Numbered from the stretch's first letter, positions 24,181 to 35,330 are shown. The stretch: DNA of 64,000 nucleotides from Corythucha ciliata (GCA_038030265.1 CM075939.1:38173253-38237252); one strand, 5' to 3'. A program made the numbers and translations. Notes: generated from the letters alone by a model not told the origin.

Positions 24181-26800
24181 GGGGGCGACATTGTCCGTTT
24201 CTAAGCGACTTTGCGAATTTTATGGCAAAACTAACTGTTTCCGGCGAAACATGGTCATTTTTGCCGAGGGAGAATCTGATTCCTGGGCAAAAGATCGGGC
24301 ACAAAAGGGCATAATTTTTAGTTTGTATGTGAAGTAGGCTGTTTGAAGGGTTAAATTTATGGTTCCTGCAAGTGTAAAGCTAATTTGAAGGATTGTCATG
24401 AACAAAAGCAGCTTGAGGAAGGGTGGGCTACTGGACAGCAGCCTACCTTTGTTCCGTTCTTTGCTATGCACCTTGGTGAAAGGGACAGTTTTTGGTCGGA
24501 AAGTTCATAATAGAAGGTTGCAATGACAATTTTCCGGTAGAGGTATATCAGTTTTCGATAAATAGTGACACTTTCATTGCACATTTAGTGTCTTCGGGGA
24601 TGAATTGCCGATGCTTTTAATCAATCCTGCACATCCGCTTGACACCGCGACCATAGAGCAAGAGAAACTTTGAGAAATACCCCCACCTCTCCCATCCTCT
24701 GGCTTTTAAACCATCAATCTCATCACCACACCTCAGTTGAATTCGATTGAAAGGGCTATCCGCTCCACCGCATTTATTATTCTCCTCTTTCACCTCTGCC
24801 CTGCTCTTATACGCGAGGCAGAGCCAATTTGATTTCCTGCCCTTCGACGTGGGAGCATTCCAGACTGAGAGGAAATATGTCATTTCTTTCGTACCTATCA
24901 TTCTCGAAGGAAACTCGGGGAATTTAATTTCATTGAATTTAAATTTAAATTTGTCGCAGAAAGAAAGATAAAACTTTAGCGCTAAAAACAAAAAAAAACT
25001 TAAACGCAGGCAGGAAAAACTTTATTGACATCTTTTTCTACTATTCTATTTGGTCTTGAGTTTTTTTTTTTATCCATTTTCCTCCCTTCGAGAGAAATCT
25101 TTTTCCCATCAACTAAAAGCACACACGTGGCAGATCAGCGTCAAACACAAACACTTAAGCTCGAGCCAGAGTGTTATGGGTCCTAGACGTTGTACATAGA
25201 CACTGAGATTTTAAAAATATATCAGCTCTCCACATCTGGTACTGTGGTTCTCGATAGGAAAAAGGAAACGAATATAACTTTGGTAATTGATTGGTGATGT
25301 AAGAAACTACGATGGTGGGTTAGAGGGGGGGGGGGTTCAGTACACACACATTGAAAAAACGAATCAGGAAAATCAGACATTTTCGATATCGTGAAGTTCC
25401 CGGTCGATTTGTCTTTAGAGACTATAGCAATTAATTAACTTATTAAATTATTTTAATAGTTCAAAAATGTTGTGTTCTGAGAGCGACAAGTTAATTACAA
25501 GACCGTTAATTAATGATATTCAGAAGACTTTCACTATTCCCTTTGTAGAAAGAGGAGCACGTCGCGGATAGAAGGGTAACTTCATAAAAGGGGGTGGAAT
25601 GACAAGAGGAGTTTTGGGTGCTACAGGTGGTTTCTACAGCTAATCAGTTGCATGCCCTCGCCATCCTCCTCCACGGCCAACCACTTCGTATTTCAAGAAA
25701 GTTCTATCATAGCCAATCCTTTTCTTCCGCATTACTTTCTCACTTTTTACCAGATACGGGGAAGGGGATAAAGTAAGAAAAGTAGCAAGAAGGCGATGAG
25801 TTGGGTTCCTAATTCCATCATCAACTTTTGCTCTTTTGTTTTATACATACCTAAATAAATATAGAAGGGGAGACCACTCAGGAAGCATGTGGAGCGTACA
25901 CGCTTTACTTCATTTTAGGTAAAAGACTTGAGTGTGCGTCAAACGCGAAAAAGCTAAATTGTGTTGTGGAAGAGGAGGATGAGAGCTTTCAAAGTACTTT
26001 TGTGAAGTTTTCTCGAGCTCAAAAACCCGTATAAAAGGTTATCAAATTTTACGGGGAAACGGATTGCTGACGTTGGACGCTCGGGGGAGCGTTCGTTTCG
26101 TGAAATGTCAAGGGGAAAATTACTGGATGATTAAAACTGTTAATTATGCATATTAAGAATATGAAACGAGACAGATTTTCAGAATATAAATCTGCTGAGC
26201 GTGAAATTAAACGGAATTCATCGCACATGACGCCATCAGTGGCTCCGTTTTTACAAAACGGTGCAAACTTTTTACTTCATTAGTTAACAATCCAACGGGC
26301 TGTTCCAAATTACAAAGAGAGGTGAATTTTCATACAAGGAAGCCGTCCCCTCAAGGGGAAGTTTAATAAGTATATAAGACGCCTAATATTCTAACTAACC
26401 TGGCGAGTAGTTCACCTGACCGATTTTTGGTTCGGCTTCCGGCTGGAAAACAGACTCCAGAGAGAGGGTTCAATTAAAATTCTCTTCACCATCCATCAAC
26501 CAACGCAACGCGCCATATCTTTCCCTTGGGCCAACCTCCATTATCTTAATAATTCACTCGATAGAAACCTAGTGCTAAGGGGAGGGGGGTGAAAGCAAAA
26601 GGGAAGGCAACTTCCTTCCTATACATAAAATAAGGCTGACAAGGCGTAAGATGTAGGGCCGCTCCGAGAGTTCAACAGTCACTTAGTTCTAAAAAAGAAA
26701 CAACTTTTGACACTTCGCAGTCTTCTTTTATAAGTTCGGCTTGACCGAAAATGTGTTTCTGCTTTAGTTGAATATCGGGTGCATGTAGGGACGAATTCTC
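24181..26800. other. No recognised gene
   Basis: Apparently single-copy DNA. Open frames around 24617-24991 on both strands are shadows of each other and show no domain. G11 occurs at 25325-25335. It could be intronic or intergenic. Confidence 0.45.
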
Positions 26801-26812
26801 GATGGACTCGGT

Positions 26813-26990
26813 GCCTCGTTATTCGACATTACAAAGGCTTTTGACATGGTGTGCCATCGTCATTTGGTCTCTTTCAATAAACTCTAGAATTATCCCCCGC
26901 ATTGTCCCTCTGTCCACAGTTCAGGTAGGTACTGCAAAGTTATCTTGACGGACGTTTTCAGAGTTCTGGCTTGGTGGTCATTTGTCTGAG
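26813..26990 (+). pseudogene. LINE reverse transcriptase relic (motif A region)
   Basis: The plus-strand frame gives FDITKAFDMVCHRHLV, which fits the palm motif A of Jockey-like LINE reverse transcriptases (F-D-x-x-K-A-F-D-x-V-x-H). Farther on, another frame gives QSYLDGRFQSS, which fits the segment that usually follows. Stops and frame changes separate the two parts, and no ends or tail are visible. It is a short dead fragment at the edge of the tandem-repeat field. Confidence 0.7.
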
Positions 26991-27029
26991 GGCCCACATG
27001 GTCTTGACTGGCATGTCGACACCTCAAAC

Positions 27030-27583
27030 CACCACCTCCAACAATGTCCTGGACAAAATGGACAGTTTAAAGAACTAAATTGACTGTTTCCGGGACAAAT
27101 GCCCATTGATATTTTCCAAGACTAAATTGACAGTTTGGATGAAGAAATTGACTTTTCTAGAACGAAATTGACAGTTTATAGGACAAAATTGGCAGTTTCA
27201 GGACGCCATTGATAGGTTTGGCGACGAAATTGACTGTTTCGACTTTCAAGGACGAAATTGACGGTTAGAAGAACAAAATAATTGACAAATTTCTGTTGAT
27301 AGTTTCCAGGACGAAATTTACAGATTTAAACATTCATTTGAAAGTTGATAGGGTGAAATTTACAGATTCTATTACTCGACTGTTTCAGGTGAAGGGGGCT
27401 TGGAAACCGTCAGTTTCCGCAATCCGTTGACAGTTTTGTAGGGTGAAAATGGCAGTTTTAGAATAATATTGATAGTTTTGACGACAAAATTGACAGTTTT
27501 GAAGGACGATATTGACCTTCATGGGACAAAACTGACAGTTTCATGTGCGAAATAATTAGTTATAGGAAGAAATTGGCAGTGTA
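27030..27583. repeat. Tandem repeat family B, block 1
   Basis: Units of about 25-35 bp read GACGAAATTGACAGTTT with short variable spacers. Divergence is high. The array is interrupted by a MITE at 27584. Confidence 0.75.
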
Positions 27584-27770
27584 GGCCCCGCGCACACTAG
27601 GAGAAAAAAGAAGCCGACGCGCGCGTCAGCGTCTGACTCATGCAGCAAAAACACATAGAACTCTATGGGGCCTTTCACATTGGACGCGTTCGCGAGAGTC
27701 ATCTCTTCCCTGAGAAAAAAGACGCCGACTCGCGCGTCGGCGCCTTTTTTCCCCTAGTGTGCACGGGGCC
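27584..27770. mobile_element. 187-bp palindromic MITE
   Basis: The left arm GGCCCCGCGCACACTAGGAG pairs with the right arm, whose reverse complement starts GGCCCCGTGCACACTAGGGG. Arms continue for about 50 bp through an A run and a CGACGCGCG segment. It lies inside family B units. The right flank begins TTA and the left flank ends GTA, close to the 3-bp TWA duplication of PIF/Harbinger elements but not identical, so that assignment is tentative. Confidence 0.8.
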
Positions 27771-28863
27771 TTAAGTCGACATTGATAGTTGCAAGTAGAA
27801 ATTTACAGTTCCCAGGAAGAAATTGACAGTTTCTGGGACAAAACTAACAGTTATTTATGGCAAAGTTGACAGTTTCTGTTCCGAAATTGACAGTTTCCGG
27901 GCCGAAATTAACAGTTTATAGGAAGAAATTGTTGTGAGAGTTTTTAGTACTCGAATGTTCCAGGTCCAGGTGAAGTGGCTCAAATCACCCAAGTTGTTAG
28001 CCCGAATTGCCTGCTGCTGAATCCCTAAATCAAGTATATTGTGATCCTTTGCTATGTAGGAGGAAACTGTCAGTTCCTGGAACGAAGGTGAGAGTTTTAC
28101 GGACAACGTTGACAATTCTAGCGAAATTGACAGTTGCTGAGGAAGGGGATATGAAAATCCACAGTCTGAAACTCGAATTCTCGTCAGTGGCTGAGTTAAC
28201 AATTTTTTAGTGCGTTAATAATCATTTTTGTGATAATTAGGGCACGAATCGTCAGTTCAGGCATTTTTAAGGCACGAATGGTTAATTTGGCCCTCTTTTG
28301 GATCACGAATGGTCGTTTTTACCAGTTTAAGGTCACTGCTGCTCGCGTCAGTTTGAGCCGTTTCATGGCGCGAATCCGTCAGTTTATTTATTTGTTGGAG
28401 GGAGGGGGGAGCGTGAATTTTCAGTACGGCCAGCAGCCCCTTTTAGGATGGTCCGATCAGTCAGCTCTACCACTTTTAAGAGATGAATCGTCCCTAACGC
28501 ATTCAAAAGAGCACGAACGACCGAAGGCACGATCGCCAGATTCACTATTTTTTGGCACAAATGGAATAAGTTTTGCTGTTTCAAAACAGGCGCAAATCGT
28601 CAGTTTTGAACCTTTAGGGCACGAATGGTCATTTTTCGGGCGTGAATTGCCAGTGTGGCTATTTTCAGAGCACTAATTTTCAGCTTAGTTTTATGTTGTA
28701 GCGAATCTTCAGTTTTACTAGTAAAGGGGCGCAAATAGTCAATTTAGCTGGTTTTAGCCATTTTTAATGGAGAGTAGTGCAAATAGTCCATGACATACCT
28801 AAGTATGGTAATTTATTTGGGCACAGATCAGTCAGTTTAGCCCCTTTCAAAGGGTGAATCGTC
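27771..28863. repeat. Tandem repeat family B, block 1 continued
   Basis: The left part continues GAAATTGACAGTTT units. From about 28220 the wording shifts to GGGCACGAATGGTCAGTTT and TTTTAGG. The 148-aa open frame at 28230-28676 is translation of these units, with no domain. The array is cut at 28868 by the LTR retrotransposon and continues at 33245. Confidence 0.75.
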
Positions 28864-28868
28864 CCTTG
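28864..28868. repeat. Target-site duplication, left copy (CCTTG)
   Basis: The five bases CCTTG abut the left LTR and recur at 33240-33244 next to the right LTR, as expected for integrase-mediated insertion of a Gypsy-type element. Confidence 0.8.
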
Positions 28869-28966
28869 TATTGAATACGAAAGATCTCGGTTCTACAAAA
28901 TTGTATTTTTTTTTTTACAAAAGAACAACAAGGAGAGTCAATCATAATATGTTTATATACACAACA
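28869..28966 (-). repeat. 3' LTR (98 bp)
   Basis: On the minus strand it begins TGTTGTGTATATAAAC and ends CGTATTCAATA. It aligns over its full length with 33141-33239, differing by about ten substitutions or indels including a T11 versus T12 run. It is unusually short for a Gypsy LTR. The TATATAA near its start may be the promoter. Confidence 0.9.
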
Positions 28967-28979
28967 TGTCTTCCCCTCA
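28967..28979 (-). promoter_or_regulatory. Polypurine tract
   Basis: Read on the minus strand, TGAGGGGAAGACA lies directly upstream of the 3' LTR, the position from which plus-strand DNA synthesis is primed in LTR elements. Confidence 0.75.
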
Positions 28980-29091
28980 ATGACGCTTGGCTATTCCTCA
29001 GGCCTGAAACGATTGGGAGGCCTATGAATCCTTGCTGAGCGCCGAAGAGAAATTTCAATTGGTGGAGTTCTCAAGTCCTGCGGTGCTGGAC

Positions 29092-29340
29092 TTATTGTAC
29101 GATCGTTTGGCTGTTCCAAACGAATTTGAGGTGAAGAAGTTGGAGAAGGTCATGGCATCCTATGTGGATCATGAGACGGAGCTTTATGAAATCGGATTCA
29201 TCTTCTGGAACTTTCTTCCCCCTTTGTAAATTGATTAGAAGTTCCGTTTTCCTGAAAATGTTTGATTTGGTCAATGTGTCGTTTGTATTGTCGATTTTCA
29301 CATTCAATGCTGTAATGCATGTCTCCAAGTCGTGAAACAA
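29092..29340 (-). pseudogene. Post-integrase pol segment
   Basis: An open minus-strand stretch of 82 codons lies between the integrase core and the polypurine tract. Position suggests a pol C-terminal extension, but I recognise no motif. An overlapping plus-strand frame (29032-29229) is judged a shadow. Confidence 0.4.
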
Positions 29341-29349
29341 TTTTTCCTT

Positions 29350-30180
29350 TCAGCCACTTTTTGTCTCGATTTCATAGAAGAAAAGAACTATCTGATTTTC
29401 CTTGGGCTCCCGAAATGTAGGTTTGAACGATATTTGTTTGTTTTGATACAACTCTCGTTTCGACGCCTGGCGGCCGTAAGAGATCCAGTTTTGTCCGAAT
29501 TTATTGCGCCGTAAGAAAAGTAGGGCTGGAGACTCGTTATTTGTTGAATGGGGCGCACGCCTGTTCCTTTGCATAAACTCGTTCAAATTTTGTCTCAATG
29601 TTGCAGGGGTCGTATTCATCGTTTTTAAGGCATTTTTTACGGTTCCAACACAAGGTTCCGCTTGACCGTTCGTAGAAGGATGATACGGTGCAATTCGCTT
29701 GTGATAACTTACGCCGGATGATTTTAAGAACGATTTAAATTCGTCCGACGTGAACTGTGAGCCGTTATCCGAGACTACTGTGACAGGAACGCCATACGAA
29801 GAGAACAATCGGTCAAGTATACCAATTGTGGCAGAAGAAGTGGTTGAATTTACCACAAAAACATCGAGCCATTTGCTGTAAGCGTCCACAACTACAAATA
29901 GCATGGAACCAGCAACTGGTCCAGCATAGTCGATATGAATGCGTTCCCATGGACCTTTCGGGTACTCCCAGTGATGCCCTTGAAATTTAAGCGGAGCATG
30001 AGAATTCTCGGTACAGGTGGAACATATTCGTGCTCGAAGTTCAATGTCAGAATCAATGCCCGGCCAGTAAACGAATGATTGAGCCGCCATCCCTTCCATT
30101 TTAACGATTCCAAGGTGTCCAGTATGAAGATCATCCAAAATTAAACCCCGGAGAGAAGGTGGAACGACTACAAGATGCTC
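29350..30180 (-). pseudogene. Gypsy integrase (IN)
   Basis: The minus-strand frame 30138-29350 is open for 262 codons, the longest frame in the window. Near the start, HTGHLG and CSTC fit the HHCC zinc-binding domain. The catalytic core shows D in HIDYAGP, D in VSDNGSQF, and E in NGQAEPCVG; the usual AERxV after it is altered to AEPCV. The enzyme inserts element cDNA into host DNA. The core is well preserved compared with the rest of pol, although upstream and downstream pol is interrupted. Confidence 0.92.
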
Positions 30181-30429
30181 AAACAGGAGTCACCCAGAGG
30201 ACAACGTGTAGTTAACTTCAGGAGCTTTGAAGTTGCGGCGAGATAGTTCCTGTCCCATTTCGAGAGTTTTAATTAGTTTACCAAGGTGAAGCTCTTTCCG
30301 GGTTCCTTTTGATATTCTGTCGGCTCGAACGGAAAGCTGATCTATTTGAGCGAGAATTCGTCCTCGTCATTTATTTTGTTGAGATAGAGGATACTAGGTA
30401 GAGGTAATCTCGAGCAGTAATCAGCATTT

Positions 30430-30790
30430 ACATTCTCCGACGATCTTTTGAAGACGACATCGAAATTAAAGTGAGACAGATAATCGGCGTAGTTAGCCAT
30501 ACGACTGATGCACAAAATTGGTAAGAACTTCTCGGAGTGTAAAATTTGGGTTAAAGGCTTATGGTCTGTGATTAACGTAAATTTTCGAGCATAAACGTAT
30601 TTGAAGAATCTTTGTACCGCCCAGACTATGGCTAGTGCCTCCTAGCGGAGGATACCGCTGCTCTGTCGTGGTCATTGTCCGACTTGCGAAGGCGATTGGT
30701 CTTTCTCTTCCATCTGGCATTTCATGAGACAAGACTGCTCCCAAGCCTGTCTTGCTCGCGTCAGAAGCGGAAGTGAAGGATCATATGACA
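30430..30790 (-). pseudogene. Gypsy RNase H domain
   Basis: The minus-strand frame 30744-30559 gives GAVLSHEMPDGRERPIAFAS, typical of Ty3/Gypsy RNase H just after the catalytic D region. The following expected F/Y-K-x-x-x-F-T-L-I-T-D-H part is in a different frame, so there is a frameshift near 30640. The domain would degrade the RNA of RNA/DNA hybrids during replication. Confidence 0.85.
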
Positions 30791-30829
30791 TGAGAACTTG
30801 TGGTGAGACTAGGGTGTTCCTGATTTCTT

Positions 30830-31770
30830 CGTACGCTTTCTACGCATCCTTCGTTCAATGAAAGTGGCCTTCACGAAGTATGTTTCGAAGTGGACGATCT
30901 TTCGTCGAAAGATCCGGGATGAACGAGCTATAATAGGTAGCTTTACCCAAAAACAGTTGTAGCTCTTCGATGGTAGTTGGCGTCGGAGCGTCGCTAATCG
31001 CAGCGATATGTTTGTCTTGTGACTTGTGAATTCCATTAGTGTCAATTTTATGCCCTATAAATTCGACTGAGTTAGCGAAAAATATGCATTTGCTTCGGTT
31101 AAGTTTGAGACCGTGCGTTTTGAGGCGATCAAATAATTCCTCTAAAACTTGAAACATGTCAGAGAAAGATTCACCAAAGGCCAAAATGTCATCAAAGAAG
31201 ACAAGCGTCTTTTTGAGTCCACGTAGGATCTCCTCGATGCGACGTTGCCAAATAGCTGGTATATCAGCAGCCCCATAAACAGCGCGGTTAGGACGAATCA
31301 GACCATGTGTTGGAGTATTGAGTGTCAGAGCGTGGCTAAATTCTTTGTCTACTGTAAGATGACTGTATAAGCATCCGTTAAATCTAGGTGACAAAACAAT
31401 TCAGCTCCCTAAAGTTGGTTGAAAATATATTCTTTTCGGGGAATGGGGTGCTCGTCAATGACCATTCGCTTATTAAGAGTGGGTTTATAGTTTCCAGTTA
31501 TCCGGATTTTACCATTTTTCTTCGCAACTACGTGGGTTGTAGAAGCCCACTCGGAATGATCAACCCTTTCGCGAGTTTCGCGTTCATTTCTTTTTTATAC
31601 TCTTCTCGTAGAGCATAAGGAATATCACGCGCTTTTTGGAAACTCGGTTGGGCTCCAGCTTTCAGATGAACTTTAACGGGCGGGTCCAGTAAGTTTGCCG
31701 GCTGAGGAAGAAAAAAGTTCATCACAGGCTTGGAGAAGTTTATGTAATCGTACTTGTTCCGGGGACGGGA
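30830..31770 (-). pseudogene. Gypsy reverse transcriptase (RT)
   Basis: Fingers: minus 31725-31528 gives ARDIPYALREEYKKEM, the usual N-terminal RT segment. Palm: GAELFCHLDLTDAY near 31400 carries the first catalytic Asp and is preceded by an in-frame TAG. The second catalytic box reads VFFDDILAFG near 31200, so the usual Y/V-x-D-D is F-F-D-D. Thumb: NRSKCIFFANSVEFIGHKI near 31080. At least one stop and two frame changes interrupt it, so no enzyme can be made from this copy. Confidence 0.92.
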
Positions 31771-32120
31771 GAGTAGATTTTGATACCGATAAATTGTTTA
31801 CTTGATGGCGAATGGAGAACATTTGTGAGAAATTGATCTCTTGGACGAAGAATGGAAACCATTCGCGCCCGAAAAGGGAAGCAAAGTTGCCTTTTACAAC
31901 GTAAAGATCGAGGTTTACGGTTTTGCAATTAATGGTTACGTCGACGGGGATGAGACCGAGGCACGACATGCGGTGGCCGGTGTAGCTGGAAAATTTTCGA
32001 TCGGGTTGCTTCAAACTGAAATTTTGTTTAAGGGAACGGAGAGTTTCTTTGCTCATAATACTGCAAGGCGCGCCAGTGTCCAGCTCCATCCTGGTTTTAA
32101 CACAATCAATTTTGTTTAGT
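31770..32120 (-). pseudogene. Gypsy aspartic protease (PR)
   Basis: The minus frame 32089-31673 contains LDTGAPCSIM (active-site D-T-G) about four residues in, and FGREWFPFF farther on, the typical region before RT. The protease would cut Gag-Pol. The frame is open through the domain, but connection to gag and RT requires frame changes. Confidence 0.88.
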
Positions 32121-32229
32121 TTGTCCTGGGATAAAGGTCACCAAGCCGATCAAAAGATTCTGTGGCGTCGTAATTCGGGGAAAATTCATCCAGAGAACTG
32201 ACTTTCTTTTTTGGTGGTTTAGAACGGCA

Positions 32230-32350
32230 GGCGGTGGAGATATGTCCCTTTTTTCCACGGGCGTGACACTCGGCGTTACGAAATTTGCATTCAGAACGAG
32301 GATGGGAACCAACCTCCGCAACCGTAGCAACTTCGACCAGTTTCCGCCAT
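32230..32350 (-). pseudogene. Gag zinc knuckles (CCHC), frameshifted
   Basis: On the minus strand CYGCGG starts one knuckle. After a one-base frame change the following segment gives HPRSEC, then CHARGKKGHISTAC. This fits two consecutive CCHC nucleic-acid-binding knuckles, although the second has R where its second Cys is expected. The break lies inside the first knuckle near 32300. Confidence 0.75.
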
Positions 32351-33136
32351 TACATTGGCGTTGTCTTCGATGGACGTACCTCTCTGGCGATTTTTTAGTT
32401 TTGGTTGAGTATAACCAAGTTTATTGGTAGGTTCGTGACTCCCAGCACTCGGATCTATTTTTTTTAATTTGTGAGGTCGTTAGCAGCGTGGCCTCTAGAG
32501 TAGTCGCTATGTCAAATGCCGCAGGAAACGTGGCAGGATTCCTCGTGATGATTTCGTCACAGATTTCTTTAGAAATGAGGCCGTGAAGTAGCTATTTTAT
32601 CAACATCCGATCGAAAAACTCTCCATACTTACAACGTGTTGCTTTCGTTTTGAGCCGGAGGGCGAATTGAGAGATGGTTTCATTATCTTGTTGATGAAGG
32701 AGGCGAAACTGTATGCTTTCGGCGTATTTGTTAGTGGAGTTGTCGAAATGATTTTTATGAGTATAGTTTTGATGTCCTCTTAGCCAAGCGTGTCGGGTTG
32801 GCGAGAGCTGACGAGAAATTTCATCGCGTCATTTAGATACGGACCCATGTGGACAAGAATATAGCTTGCCCGGAGACTGTTGGGGATCTTACTAAGCTCA
32901 AAAGCCCAATCAGCTCTTTTGAAATAGTCATTGACCGTCGAGTGCTCAGATGGACGGAATTCGGAAAAAGTGAACGGCGGTGGCTTAATGACGCTGGCAG
33001 CCACGGGGGACGCGTGAATGTTGGATGACGCAAACCTGTAGAGCCCGAGTGAGGAGCCCGGTGAGCGCATAAACAATTTCGGCTGGTAGTGAAGGAGATT
33101 CTTGGGCCATCGGGTAACCTTGATTACTTCTGACAC
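32350..33136 (-). pseudogene. Gypsy gag, N-terminal and capsid part
   Basis: Reading begins next to the primer site, and the frame 33136-32780 is open for about 118 codons (PPPFTFSEFRPSEH, DYFKRADWAFEL). A second frame from about 32720 to 32470 continues with HQQDNETISQFALRLKTKA and ISKEICDEIITRNP, typical of Gypsy-type capsid. A TAG (near 32596) and a frame change interrupt it. Gag would form the particle. The first open-frame codon is GTG, so the true start is not evident. Confidence 0.8.
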
Positions 33137-33138
33137 CA
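33126..33138 (-). promoter_or_regulatory. Primer binding site, tRNA-Leu type
   Basis: Read on the minus strand, TGGTGTCAGAAGT starts two bases after the 5' LTR. Its complement ends in CCA and matches the 3' end I know for animal tRNA-Leu(CAA). It would prime minus-strand DNA synthesis. Confidence 0.8.
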
Positions 33139-33140
33139 GT

Positions 33141-33239
33141 TATTGAATACGAAACATCTCGGTTCTACAAAATTGTATTTTTTTTTTTTACAAAAGAATC
33201 ACAAGGAAGAGTCAATCATTTATGTTGATGTACAGAACA
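33141..33239 (-). repeat. 5' LTR (99 bp)
   Basis: On the minus strand it starts TGTTCTGTACATC and ends CGTATTCAATA, and pairs with 28869-28966. It is followed on the plus side by the CCTTG duplication. Confidence 0.9.
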
Positions 33240-33244
33240 CCTTG
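33240..33244. repeat. Target-site duplication, right copy (CCTTG)
   Basis: Matches 28864-28868 exactly and abuts the LTR end. Confidence 0.8.
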
Positions 33245-33960
33245 CACTTTACAGTGTCCGCACCAGTTTGACAATTTTAAGACGGAAACACTTTGAAGAT
33301 TGACAATTTTAGGGCGTTTGGGGGTTATATCAGTTGAGCCATTTTCAATGGCGTGCGGAGTTTTTTATTTGACCATTTCCCACCCATATTAACCCCTCGA
33401 CAGGTGCATGTGTGGGTCCTCTTTCCAGAATTCTGCTACACCTCATTGAAATCGTTTCAGCGCCACTGTCCACGTTAGCCGTGAATTAACTTTTTTTTCT
33501 CACTTTTAACCGTAAAATTCCCCCAAAAACAGCGCACGTGGCCAATCGATAGGCCACTCTGGAGTCGATCAAAATCTAGTGGCAAAGACAAAGCGTTCCA
33601 TTTTTGCCCGTGGCTCGTAGATGGGCGTCGACGGGCGTTTTGCTCGGGACCATCCTCTGCATTCATTATACTTGATCACATTCTGAGGACTGCAGGGGAC
33701 TTGAACCACGTCCGGCTTGAATTTAAGCACTTTGATCCTGATCCTTGATTTTCAAGGAGCAAAAGACCAATCTCTTTCAGTTAAAGAATCTTACAGTTTA
33801 GCAGCTTTGTTTACGGCAAGCAGAGTTAGTTTTGCCATTCTTAGAGCGCGAATAGTATGTCACTCTAGTCTGTAGGCACGAACGGTGGCTATATTTTTAG
33901 GACGTGATTAGCCAGTTTGCCGATTTTTAGGGCGTCAGTTGTCAGTTTAGCCATTTGCGC
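33245..33960. repeat. Tandem repeat family B, block 1 after the retrotransposon
   Basis: Phrases such as TTGACAATTTTA, GGGCG and GTCAGTTTAGCCATTT resume right after the element. Around 33475-33780 a less repetitive segment intervenes. Confidence 0.65.
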
Positions 33961-33984
33961 GGTGGGCACGTTGCCAGGTCAGGC

Positions 33985-34250
33985 TTAATGGTGCTGGAAA
34001 CTTGTAATTTGGCTCAAATTAGGACCCGAACATGCAAATTCATTCAATTTAAATTGCAAATCAATTCAGAATTCAAGTTGAAATTCAAACTTAAGAGCGC
34101 AGTCGGTTTGCCCAGGGTTCACGCCCAAAAGGCCCTTCAACTTGCAGTTTCAATGAAATTAGGAAGCAAAACTTGCAAAGTCGTGAAAATTCGACCAGGA
34201 AAATTCAAATTTCGAGATTCTCTTCAGACTGCGAAAACGCGAAAATCAAA
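33985..34250. repeat. Tandem repeat family C, short block
   Basis: AACTTGTAATTTGGCTCAAA, CATGCAAATT, CTTGCAGTTTCAATGAAATT and similar units. The 117-aa open frame at 33955-34308 is translation of this block. Confidence 0.55.
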
Positions 34251-34259
34251 GAAAAATCG

Positions 34260-35330
34260 GTATGGTCGTTCATCGTACATATGTCGCGCATATTTCATTA
34301 GAAAGTGAGGGATATAGCGAGGCGCTCGGGGAGGTTAAAACACCTTACTTTCTTTTTCAAAACTCCAGCATTTAAACACAGGTTGGCTCTTATTCGAAAT
34401 AACAGCCCTAAGTGGAGAGTTGTGTAATTGGAAACATTTTCCTTTTATACATCCAAGAACTTTGCCCCCCCTTCACCACCATTCCTGAATGGACTGAATT
34501 CTCCTCTAGAATGGACTCTACTCCCTAGTGTCTTACAGTTACGAGCAGAAATTCATTGTCTGTTGGTAATTGAGCCGAGGAAAATACCAGAACTTTAAAA
34601 AAAAAAAAAAAAAAAGTGTGAAGGGCTTATATGCATTATTGAGGTATAAATCACGGAAAGGGTGGTTCGACGTTTTCGACAGGGAATTAGTATACTCTGC
34701 GGAAGAATAAAATATGGTCGGTCTTTTAGGAAGGCGGTGGTGGCGAAGAGAATATGAATTTATGGCATTTTTCCTTTCCTCCTCCTTCCGCTGCCATCGT
34801 GATGATAATACTTTCGGTATCGCTTACCTTGGTATCAAAAGTCAATGGAGCGTGACAAATTATTTTTACCCCAATCTCCCATCCCTGTACACTCCCAAAA
34901 AATGTTTCCTCAACCTTCGAAGAAAAAAAAAAGATTGATGAAGTTCAATATTTACTTTTTTACAGTAATTAAACTCGAGCACAACAATTTCACGTGATAT
35001 AATAGGGCGATCGATTGTACTTTTCCCGTCCATCTAGCTATGAATGCCGTACTCCACCAGAGACAAAAGTGTATAGAGCTCCCTGCACTCAAACGCAGCA
35101 GAGAAAATGTGGTTCGTCGGCATCTTGGAACATTGGCTTGAGTTAGCTGCTCTTATAGGAAAGGATGAGAGCTTTGTGAAAGAGATGACTTAACGAAGAA
35201 GGCACTCGAGATCTTTTTAAGGCTTTAAACATTGTTCTTTGGTAAAAACAACAAAAGAAGAAGAAAAGAGGATTATGACGTTATAATAGTGGCTTGGAGA
35301 GCAAAAGCTTAAATATTTTTTGTTTTTTTA
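34260..35330. other. No gene seen
   Basis: Unique-looking DNA with an A19 tract near 34598-34616. No domain recognised. Confidence 0.45.

Larger units (their letters stand above)
28869..33239 (-). mobile_element. Ty3/Gypsy-type LTR retrotransposon, complete ends, decayed interior
   Basis: The element is 4371 bp and oriented on the minus strand: LTR (33141-33239), primer site, gag with zinc knuckle, aspartic protease, reverse transcriptase, RNase H, integrase, polypurine tract, LTR (28869-28966), flanked by CCTTG duplications. The domain order PR-RT-RH-IN is that of the Ty3/Gypsy lineage. The integrase wording (HIDYAGP and VVVDAYSKW) resembles the Mag-like branch. Stops and frameshifts break gag and pol repeatedly, and the two LTRs differ at about a tenth of positions, so it is an old inactive insertion. 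It sits inside a family B tandem array that continues on both sides. Confidence 0.93.

Noticed and set aside
28230..28676. 148-codon open frame
   Set aside because: It is a translation of family B tandem units; no domain, and composition follows the repeat.
29032..29229. Plus-strand 65-codon frame inside the LTR element
   Set aside because: It runs opposite to the element's coding strand and overlaps the post-integrase frame, so it is taken as a shadow.
33955..34308. 117-codon plus-strand frame
   Set aside because: Translation of family C tandem units with K/L repeats.
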